From contig NZ_CP107942.1 in assembly GCF_036053395.1 (NCBI RefSeq), positions 10,220,001 through 10,284,000 of the forward strand: a stretch of DNA of 64,000 nucleotides. The letters are read 5' to 3'. Shown here piece after piece: positions 1-7,400 of this stretch; the stretch's first letter is position 1, and every line of letters starts with the position of its first letter. Under the pieces are notes generated by a model. That model made no database searches. It was not told where the DNA came from and saw only the letters and a program-made list of their open reading frames with translations. This DNA comes from Actinoplanes sp. NBC_00393. GTDB taxonomy: Bacteria; Actinomycetota; Actinomycetes; Mycobacteriales; Micromonosporaceae. A program made the position numbers and the translations under genes.

Positions 1-68
1 TCGATCCGGCCGGCCCGCAGCGGCAGGACGGTCAGCGTGGTGACCGCCAGACGAAGCCCGTCAAGCAC
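1..68 (-). CDS. cobS: Cobalamin synthase CobS, N-terminal fragment (gene runs off the window)
   Basis: Reading leftwards from a GTG at 68, the frame gives a start like VLDGLRLAVTTLTVLPLR, which matches the typical CobS N-terminus. CobS (adenosylcobinamide-GDP ribazoletransferase) is a membrane enzyme joining adenosylcobinamide-GDP to alpha-ribazole in the last steps of cobalamin synthesis. The GTG lies inside the last codons of the upstream cobU/cobT-like gene (stop at 61-63), an 8-bp overlap that implies translational coupling. Only about 22 codons are visible, so the call rests on this short N-terminal match and on the cobalamin context. Confidence 0.75.
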   Translation of the reverse strand, partial: MLDGLRLAVTTLTVLPLRAGRI

Positions 69-2244
69 CCGCACGTTCGTCCGGCTCGGCCCGGTCTGCG
101 TCCCGGCCATCCGCGTCCCGGCCGTCGCTGGCCCGGCCGTCCGTGGTCCGGTCGTCCGTGGTCCGGTCGTTCGCGGTCTCGTCGGCTGCGGCGCCGGCGT
201 TCGTGTGCTCGTCCGGTGTGTCGTCTGACAGGCCGCTGTCGCCGTGCTCGGCCAGCAGCGCTGGGTGCACCGGCAGGGCCGCGGCCAGGCCGATGGCGGT
301 GGTCAGCACCGGGAGGACGGTCAGGGCGTTTGCGCCTTCGCCGAGGTCCAGGCCGATCTCCAGGACCGGTGTCAGGCCGAGTACGTCGGCGCCCTGCTTG
401 ACCAGGGCGAGCGTGCCCGCCTCCGGCAGCAGGCACCAGTGCCGGGTCTGCGCGGCCAGATCCCGGGCGACCAGGCCGGCGGCGATGCCGAACGGGCCGT
501 CCAGCAGCACCGGGAGCCGGCGGGCGGCGGCGCCGAGCAGCAGGCCGGTGGCCACGGCCAGGTCCGGGCCGCCCAGCTCGCGCAGGATGTCGGTGGCGCC
601 GCGGGGCTCCTGGCGGATGCGGTGCAGGGCGTCGCGTACCGCTGCGCAGCGCACCATCCAGGCGTGATCGTCGAACCGGCCGCCGGGCAGCAGCACCCGG
701 GGCAGCACCGCGACCGCCTCGGCCGCGGTCGTGGCGGCGAGCACCGCGGTGGCGACCGCTTCCACGCCGGTGCCGAGACCGGCCAGCACGATGGCGTCCC
801 GGCCCGCGTCGGCGGCGGCGTCGGCGAGCTTCCAGCCTTCCCGCATCGCGGCTTCGACGGTTGCCTCGTCGGTGACCGGGCCGTCCTCCATGGCGCCCGC
901 GTCGGCGGCGCGCAGCACGGCGATGTCCGCGCCCGCCTGCCCGGCCAGCCGGCCCAGCAGCCCGGTGCCCACCTCGGCCTCGATGATCCGGCGTTCCACA
1001 TCGAAGGGATCCGTGCCGGCCGCGGCGCCGCCGCCGTGCCGGCCCGCGATCAGCACGACCCGCACCGACGACCAGGGCCGCGGCGTCGTGGTGTCCTGCG
1101 TGGAGGCGGCGAATTCGATCGCCTCGCCGAGCGCGCCGACCCCGGCGCCGGGCAGGTCGATGCCGGCCAGGCGCTCGCGGGCGCTCGGGCCGGCTTCGCT
1201 GCTCGGCATCGGCAGGTCCATGCCGGGCTTGATCTCGGTGAGCCCGGAGGCGACCAGCGGCAGGGTCATGGTCGCCTCGCCGAGCGCAGCAGCCAGCCCG
1301 GGGGCAGCCTGCATGTCCGGCCCAGCGTCCGTGGCCGGTTCAGCCTGCGTGGCCGGTCCAGCCTGCGTGGCCGGTCCAGCCTGCGTGGCCGGTCCAGCCT
1401 GCGTGGCCGGTCCAGCCTGCGTGTCGGGCTCAGCGTCCGTTTCCGCGGGCGGAACCGTTGCCGATGCGCCGGCCGCGGCCGGCGCAACCGGCGGAATCAG
1501 GGGCGGCGCCGCCGGCGCGACGACGGTCGGCTCGGCAGGGGCGAAGGCCGGTGCTGCGCTCGACTCGGGGGCGGGGGCCGAAGCAGGGGTGAGCACCGGC
1601 GGCGGTGGGGGAGCGCCGACCGCGGGCGGCGCAGGCGAGAGGACCGCCGGCCGCTTATCCGGCGCTGCCGCGGACTCCGGCCGGTCGAGCGCCGGAGCAG
1701 TGACTCGCTTGAGCCAGGTGGACTGCCCGGCCACCACCAGCACGACACCGTCGCAGGCTTCGGCGAGCGCCTGGTTCGTCGTACCCAGGGCATCCGCGAA
1801 GGCCCGCCCGACCGGCGTGACCGGCACCAGTGAGAGCCCCACCTCCGGGCTGACCAGCACCACCCGGGCCGCGCAGGCTCGTACCGCCGCGGCCAGCGCC
1901 GCCACGTCGGCCTCGTCGTCGTTGGGCTGGCGGGCCGGATTCAGCACCGCCGCCACCCAGCCGCCGAGGTCGTCGACGAGCAGCGTGTCGTCCGGTTTCG
2001 CCTCGGTCAGCAGCGCGGTGAGCCGGGCCGGGTCGGCGCCGGTCTCCTCGGTCGACCAGGATTGTGGCCGGCGCCGCTGGTGCGCCTCGATCCGCGCGAG
2101 CCATTCGGGGTCGTCCTCGCCGCCGACCGCGGTGGCCACGTAGCGCACCGCGGGCGCGTCAGCCACCAGGGATTCGGCGAACGCGGATTTGCCGGAGCGG
2201 ATTCCGCCGAGCACCAGGACCGTGTTCCACCGATCTTCGGACAT
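61..2244 (-). CDS. cobU: Fused adenosylcobinamide kinase/guanylyltransferase (CobU) and CobT-like protein
   Basis: About 727 residues from the ATG at 2244; a longer upstream frame lacks CobU similarity. Residues 1-180 are a CobU domain with P-loop GGIRSGKS at 13-20, which phosphorylates adenosylcobinamide and then transfers GMP. Residues about 180-340 are a Pro/Ala-rich linker with hexapeptide ATQAGP repeats. Residues about 340-675 align with CobT (nicotinate-nucleotide:dimethylbenzimidazole phosphoribosyltransferase) and end with the LGEG motif near 635. Several CobT motifs are altered: AGDHGV reads AGRHGG, and the GIGNTT region reads GLGTGVEA. The C-terminal ~50 residues are a low-complexity Asp/Arg/Thr tail. 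It is followed by cobS with overlap. CobU activity is well supported; CobT activity is doubtful. Confidence 0.88.
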   Translation of the reverse strand: MSEDRWNTVLVLGGIRSGKSAFAESLVADAPAVRYVATAVGGEDDPEWLARIEAHQRRRPQSWSTEETGADPARLTALLTEAKPDDTLLVDDLGGWVAAVLNPARQPNDDEADVAALAAAVRACAARVVLVSPEVGLSLVPVTPVGRAFADALGTTNQALAEACDGVVLVVAGQSTWLKRVTAPALDRPESAAAPDKRPAVLSPAPPAVGAPPPPPVLTPASAPAPESSAAPAFAPAEPTVVAPAAPPLIPPVAPAAAGASATVPPAETDAEPDTQAGPATQAGPATQAGPATQAGPATQAEPATDAGPDMQAAPGLAAALGEATMTLPLVASGLTEIKPGMDLPMPSSEAGPSARERLAGIDLPGAGVGALGEAIEFAASTQDTTTPRPWSSVRVVLIAGRHGGGAAAGTDPFDVERRIIEAEVGTGLLGRLAGQAGADIAVLRAADAGAMEDGPVTDEATVEAAMREGWKLADAAADAGRDAIVLAGLGTGVEAVATAVLAATTAAEAVAVLPRVLLPGGRFDDHAWMVRCAAVRDALHRIRQEPRGATDILRELGGPDLAVATGLLLGAAARRLPVLLDGPFGIAAGLVARDLAAQTRHWCLLPEAGTLALVKQGADVLGLTPVLEIGLDLGEGANALTVLPVLTTAIGLAAALPVHPALLAEHGDSGLSDDTPDEHTNAGAAADETANDRTTDDRTTDGRASDGRDADGRDADRAEPDERAGA
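1344..1433 (-). repeat. 18-bp in-frame tandem repeat in the CobU/CobT linker
   Basis: Five consecutive 18-bp units start at 1344, 1362, 1380, 1398 and 1416; the last is diverged. They encode the hexapeptide ATQAGP on the minus strand. A diverged unit precedes them at about 1328. The array lies between the two enzymatic domains, so copy-number change would only alter linker length. Confidence 0.9.
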
Positions 2245-2326
2245 GCCCCGTACCTTAGAGCCGGGTCGCACATGCCGACGCCGTAGGGTGGAAGCCCACC
2301 GACGGACGACGTGAGGGGGCGGCTCA

Positions 2327-2524
2327 ATGCCGTGGAGTTGGCGGTACGAGGACGTCGACGGTAAGCCTGTCGACGGGCCGGCCGAGACGTTCAGCAGCCA
2401 GGCGGACGCGGAGTCCTGGATCGGGCAGGAGTGGCGGAATCTGCAGTCCGCCGGGGTGAACACGGTCGTGCTGGTCGAGGACGACCGGGTCGACTATCAG
2501 ATGAGCCTGCAATCGGCGGAATGA
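2327..2524 (+). CDS. Small conserved hypothetical protein (65 aa)
   Basis: ATG-started 65-residue protein beginning MPWSWRYEDVDGKPVDGP, acidic and with no membrane segment. I recognise no named domain, but the sequence looks like a compact folded alpha/beta protein with Trp-rich ends. A GGG-rich stretch lies just upstream (about 2312-2321). Its stop is followed one base later by the GTG of the downstream site-2-type protease gene, so the two are almost certainly co-transcribed. It is divergent from the CobU fusion across an 82-bp gap. I see no conserved cobalamin-riboswitch core in that gap. Function unknown. Confidence 0.75.
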   Translation: MPWSWRYEDVDGKPVDGPAETFSSQADAESWIGQEWRNLQSAGVNTVVLVEDDRVDYQMSLQSAE

Positions 2525-2525
2525 C

Positions 2526-3347
2526 GTGACCTACGAACCGGTCTACACGCGTACACCGCGCAATGCCTTCGTGCCGAGCCCGGTCTTCGTCGGCATCGTG
2601 GCGGTGTTCGTGGTGAGCGGGGTCATGACGTGGACCCGCTTCGGCAACGTCAAGATCGACGTCTTCCTGTTCGTCATCTCGGGCTGGATCGTCTCGCTCT
2701 GTCTGCACGAGTACGCGCACGCGCTGACCGGTTACTTCTCCGGTGACCTGACCGTGGCCGACCGGGGCTACCTACGCCTCAACCCGCTCAAGTACACGCA
2801 CCCGCTGCTCTCCATCGTGCTGCCTGTGATCGTGGTCATCCTCGGCGGCATCGGCCTGCCCGGCGGCGCCGTCTGGGTCGACCACCGGTACATCCGGAGC
2901 AAGATCAAGGACTCGCTGATCAGCGCGGCCGGCCCGCTCACCAACGTGGTGCTCGCGCTGATCGTGGCGATCCCGTTCCTGGCCGGGATGGCGCCGGAGC
3001 TGACCGAGTCGGTCTCCGGGCGGTACACCCTGAGCAGCGCCGATCACATCGAGTTCTGGGCGGCGCTGGCCCTGCTCGCGTTCCTGCAGGTGACCGCGAG
3101 CGTGCTGAACCTGCTGCCGGTGCCGGGTCTGGACGGCGGCGGCATCATCTCGCCGTTCTTCAGCCCCGCCTACCAGCGGGCGTGGAACCTCGCCGCGCCG
3201 TGGGGCTTCCTGGTGCTGTTCCTGCTGCTCTGGCAGACGCAGGTCGGGGACTACTTCTATCGGTTCGTGAATGCTCTGGCAGAAATCATCAACGTTCCGC
3301 CGTGGCTTTACGCGTACGGATTCGAATTGATGCGTTTCTGGAGTTGA
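2526..3347 (+). CDS. Site-2-type (M50 family) membrane metalloprotease
   Basis: 273 residues from GTG 2526. The zinc motif HEYAH is at residues 61-65, inside a hydrophobic helix. A second motif, GLDGGG, near residue 202 supplies the third metal ligand typical of M50 proteases. About five to six hydrophobic segments are visible. Such enzymes cleave membrane-spanning substrates such as anti-sigma factors or other regulators, but no partner anti-sigma gene is present here and no PDZ domain is apparent. It forms a two-gene unit with the upstream 65-residue protein and ends at a strong bidirectional hairpin terminator. Confidence 0.87.
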   Translation: MTYEPVYTRTPRNAFVPSPVFVGIVAVFVVSGVMTWTRFGNVKIDVFLFVISGWIVSLCLHEYAHALTGYFSGDLTVADRGYLRLNPLKYTHPLLSIVLPVIVVILGGIGLPGGAVWVDHRYIRSKIKDSLISAAGPLTNVVLALIVAIPFLAGMAPELTESVSGRYTLSSADHIEFWAALALLAFLQVTASVLNLLPVPGLDGGGIISPFFSPAYQRAWNLAAPWGFLVLFLLLWQTQVGDYFYRFVNALAEIINVPPWLYAYGFELMRFWS

Positions 3348-3348
3348 C

Positions 3349-3378
3349 CTTCCAGGGGGCCGCGAGGCCCCCTGGAAG
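3349..3378. terminator. Bidirectional hairpin terminator
   Basis: Perfect 13-bp inverted repeat (3349-3361 with 3366-3378) around a GCGA tetraloop. It sits exactly between the convergent M50 protease and aldo/keto reductase genes. There is no long T-run, as is usual in actinomycete terminators. Confidence 0.88.
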
Positions 3379-3382
3379 ACAG

Positions 3383-4381
3383 TTACGGCCGCTTCGAAGG
3401 GCTCGTGGTGAGCGACGGGTCGCGGATCACGACCGGGTCCACGATCTCGTCGATCGCCTTCAGCAGCCCGTCGTCGAGTTTCACGCCGGACGCCTTGACG
3501 TTGTCGTGCACCTGCTCCGGCCGGGACGCGCCGATGATCGCCGCGGAGACGTTCGGGTTCTGCAGCACCCAGGCCACGCCGAGCTGCGCCATGGTGAGGC
3601 CGGCCTGCTCGGCGAGCGGCTTGAGCCGGGCCACCGTGTTCAGCACGTCGTCCTCGAGCCAGCGGGCGATGAAACCGGCGCCGGACTTGTCGTCGGTGGC
3701 CCGCGAGCCGGCCGGCGGCTGCTGGCCCGCCTGATACTTTCCGGTCAGCACGCCCTGCGCGAGCGGCGACCATACGATCTGGCCGAGACCCAGCTCGACC
3801 GAGGCCGGCACGACCTCGGCCTCGATGACCCGCCACAGCATCGAATACTGCGGCTGGTTCGACACCAGGCGGATCCGCAGCTCGTCGGCGAGCGGCTTGG
3901 CCGCCCGGATCTGCTCAGCACTCCACTCGGAGACGCCGATGTAGAGGGCCTTGCCGCTGCGCACGACGTCGGCGAACGCCTCCATCGTCTCCTCGAGCGG
4001 CGTCGAGACGTCGTAGCGGTGTGCCTGGTAGAGGTCGACGTAGTCGGTGCCCAGGCGGCGCAGCGAGCCGTTGATCGACTCCAGGATGTGCTTGCGGGAC
4101 AGGCCGCGGTCGTTCGGACCAGGGCCGGTCGGCCAGTAGACCTTCGTGAAGATCTCCAGGCCTTCGCGGCGCTCGCCGTGCAGCGCGCGGCCCAGCACCT
4201 CCTCCGCGCGGGTGCCGGCGTACACGTCGGCGGTGTCGAATGTGGTGATGCCGGCGTCGAGGGCCGCACGCACGCACGCGGCGGCGGCCTCCTCCTCGAC
4301 CTGCGATCCGTGGGTGATCCAGTTGCCGTAGGCGAGTTCGCTGACCAGCAGGCCGGAACGGCCGAGATGACGGTGCTCCAT
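3383..4381 (-). CDS. Aldo/keto reductase, voltage-gated K+ channel beta-like subfamily
   Basis: 332 residues from an ATG. It shows the full AKR (beta/alpha)8 pattern: Asp and Tyr in FDTADVYAG, the catalytic Lys in EIFTKVYW, and His in LYQAHRYD. The C-terminal NADP-binding stretch is recognisable in AAIIGASRPEQVHDN. The start MEHRHLGRSGLLVSEL is the canonical start of this subfamily. It is expected to be a soluble NADPH-dependent carbonyl reductase of unknown substrate. It converges on the M50 protease gene and lies downstream of the WG-repeat gene with a 19-bp gap, so it may be read from the same transcript. Confidence 0.92.
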   Translation of the reverse strand: MEHRHLGRSGLLVSELAYGNWITHGSQVEEEAAAACVRAALDAGITTFDTADVYAGTRAEEVLGRALHGERREGLEIFTKVYWPTGPGPNDRGLSRKHILESINGSLRRLGTDYVDLYQAHRYDVSTPLEETMEAFADVVRSGKALYIGVSEWSAEQIRAAKPLADELRIRLVSNQPQYSMLWRVIEAEVVPASVELGLGQIVWSPLAQGVLTGKYQAGQQPPAGSRATDDKSGAGFIARWLEDDVLNTVARLKPLAEQAGLTMAQLGVAWVLQNPNVSAAIIGASRPEQVHDNVKASGVKLDDGLLKAIDEIVDPVVIRDPSLTTSPSKRP

Positions 4382-4400
4382 CCCCCGACCCTAACCGCAC

Positions 4401-7400
4401 CTACAGCAGCGGGCGCGCCTCCGGAACCAGCCGGCCGGCCTCGGCAGCGGCGTCGGCCTGCTCCCGGTGGACGACGTCGACCAGCGGCTCACCCCGGCGG
4501 TCCAGCGCGCCCCAGGCCCCGGTGGCGTCGCTGACCAGGAATGCCGACGGATGGATCACCACAGCGGAGTACGCCGGTGGCACCAGCTGCCGTCCGGCCC
4601 GGTCCAGCACCCCGAACAGACCGTGCTCCTGGAACACCGCCAGACCCTCGTCGGTGAACCCCTCCACGGCCCCGCCCGCGTACAGCACGGTCGCGAACCG
4701 CTGGTACCGCCGCGGCACGGCGATCTTGCCCTGCCGGTCGATCGCACCCCACACGCCGTGCGCGCGGGTCAGCGCCATCCCACGCCGGAACGGCAGCGCG
4801 GCCTCGAACCCGCCGGGCACCACCACCTGGTTCTCCCGGTCGATCGCGAACCAGCCACCGGCGTCGCGGGCCACCCAGGCGATCCCCTCGGCGAACCGGT
4901 CGACCGCACGGTAGCCGGACTCCGAGTCGATCAGCACTGTGCCGGTCCGGTCGATCAGTTCCCACGCTGCCGAATCCGGTCGGCGGACCCACGCCACACC
5001 CTCGGAGAACGGCTGCGCCTCCGCGAACTGGGGGTCGACTGCGGCGGCGTACCCCCAGAGGTTCGTGCCGTCGTCGCGCAGCGGCATCGGCGCCGCAGGC
5101 AGCTCGAGCACCTCCTCCCGGCCACGCGGATACGGACCCCAGCCACCGTCCCCGGTCCGCCGGGTGATCTCATCGAGCGCCAGCTCGATGCGCTCCACCA
5201 GCTCCGGATCCTCACCCTCGCGCACATTCAGCGCACGCTCGAAGTGGTTGACCGCCTCCAGGAAACGTCCCTGCTCGAACGCCGACCGCCCGGCCAGCTC
5301 CCGGATCCCGGCCCGCACTCCCGACGGCAGTTCCGGCGAATCCGCCTCCTCGTAGAGCCGATCCGCCTCAGCGAACTGCCCCCGCCACTGCAGCACGTGC
5401 GCCAGCCGGGCCCGCGCGATCGAAACCGGTCGCAGCTCCCCGGCAGCCTCCGCATGCCGCAGCGCGGCCCGCGCATCGGCGAGCGCGTCGTCCAACTCAC
5501 CGAGGACCCGCGAGGCCACCGCCCGAAGGCCCAGCAGCGCGGCGCGCACGGTGTCACGCTCGGCGAACTCCAGCCGGTCGGTCAGCCGGTCCACCAGGTC
5601 CCAGAGCCGGTCCGGCTCGGCGACCTGCTCACGCAGGGTCGCCGGATCAAAAGCCCAGGGCAGGGCGGCCAGAATCTCCGCCGGGTCCCCACGCCGAATT
5701 TTTCTTGGTACGGCGTACGCGCTCGGTCGCTGACCGGAATCGGTCTCTCCGCCACCGGCCCGAGCAGCCTGCCCACCGCTCACTCCGCCGGCTGCGGCCA
5801 CCACCGCGGCCGTTTCGGGCAGTGCAGCGCTCTGCTCCGTCGCGACCGACGTCGTCTCCGGCTGAGCAGCGTTCTGCTCTGTCGCGACCGACGTCGTCTC
5901 CGGCTGAGCAGCGTTCTGCTCCGTCGCGGCCGGCTCTGTCTCGGCGTCTTCCGCAGCCTTGACCACGGCGGCTGCGGGCTCGCTGCGAATCGCAGTGCTC
6001 GCAGCATCCGCTTCCGGCTCTGCCGCTGTCTCCACCGCGGCCGCCTGTGGTTCGGCCACGGCGGCTGCCGCCTCCGGCGCGCCCGGCTCCTCAGCCGTTT
6101 CGGCCAGACCCGTAACAACCGCCTGCTCGGCCAAATCGGCCGGCGGTGCGCTCAGCTCAGCTTCCGCCTCGCTGAGATCCCTGTGATCCGGGGTCTCTTC
6201 GTCCGGGAGAGGCGCCAGTTCAGCGAAGTCCGTGTCTTCCGGAGCCCCGACATCGAACCCGGGCACCTCACTGACCGGCGCGAATACCTCGACTGGCGCG
6301 TGCGTCCCGGCCTCAGCCGACTCGTCGACGTCAGCGATTGTCGGCGCTTGGCCGTTGTCCGCGGAGCCGAAGCCATACTCAGGCAGCCCGACGGTCCCCG
6401 CGTGGGAGACGTCAGTCTCCGGCAGGGCTACATCCGAGGCAGTCTCCGGTGCGAGCGCCGGACTTTCATCCCACGTTGCGCCGGCGGCTGGAGCTGGCAC
6501 AACCAGGTCCGAGAACTGCTGGTCAACCGCCTCCGCGGGCCGACCGTCAGCCGAGGTGGCGATCGGCGGAACATCCGCAACGTCCGCCGGCTCGACAGAG
6601 GCATCGGCATCGAAGGCGTTGTGATCAGGCCAGGCGTCGGCGGTCGGCCGGACATCCGCAGTCTCGCCGAGCTCGGCCGAGATGTTGGCGCCGGGAGCGT
6701 CGTGATCAGCCCAGGTGTCCGCGGTCGGCGAGGCATCCGCAACCTCGGCAAGCTCGGCCGAGGTGCTGGCAGCGGGAATCTCGTGTTCAGCCCAGGTGTC
6801 GGCAGTCAGCGGGGCATCCGCGATGTCTGCCGGTTCGACCGCGCTGTCCTCGGCCGCCTCGGCTGCGCGGTCTTCGGCCGGCTCGGGCGCGCGGTCTTCG
6901 GCCGCCTCGGCTGCGCGGTCTTCAGCCGGCTCGGGCGCGCGGTCTTCAGCCGCCTCGGCTGCACGGTCTTCAGCCGGCTCGGGCGCGCGGTCTTCGGCCG
7001 CCTCGGTTCCGCGGTCTTCGGCCGGCTCGGCTGCGCTGTCCTTGGCCGCGTCGGCGGGGCTGTCTTCTGCAAGCGAGGCCGTATTGGCGTCGGTTAGCAG
7101 GTCAGCCGGCGTTTCATCGGCCTTCTGCCCATCCCAAGCCTCGCCTATTCCGGAAATGCCGGATTCAGCCCGAGTTGGCGGCGTGCTGGTCGCGGTCTCG
7201 GGCGAAGCCGAGTCGACCGCGCCGGCCACCGTAGCGCCGTCCGACCATGCGAGGTTCTCAGCCCAGGCGAGGTTCTCAGCGCCCGCGGCGCCGGAGGATT
7301 CGGTCCCGGCACTCGAAACCGGGAGTTCCTCACCGACCGAACCGCCAGGCCCGGCCTCGGCACCGAGATCACGGCCGGGGGCCGCAGCCTCATCCGAGAA

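Noticed and set aside
244..1833. Long open frame on the plus strand opposite the CobU/CobT-like gene
   Set aside because: No family similarity; low-complexity residues mirror the GC-rich antisense strand of the real gene, which has clear CobU motifs.
2245..2326. Possible cobalamin riboswitch upstream of the CobU fusion
   Set aside because: The 82-bp gap is too short and lacks a recognisable conserved B12-box core.
4467..7097. Long plus-strand frame opposite the WG-repeat gene
   Set aside because: Arg/Ala/Pro-rich antisense shadow; the minus strand carries recognisable TPR-like and WG repeats.
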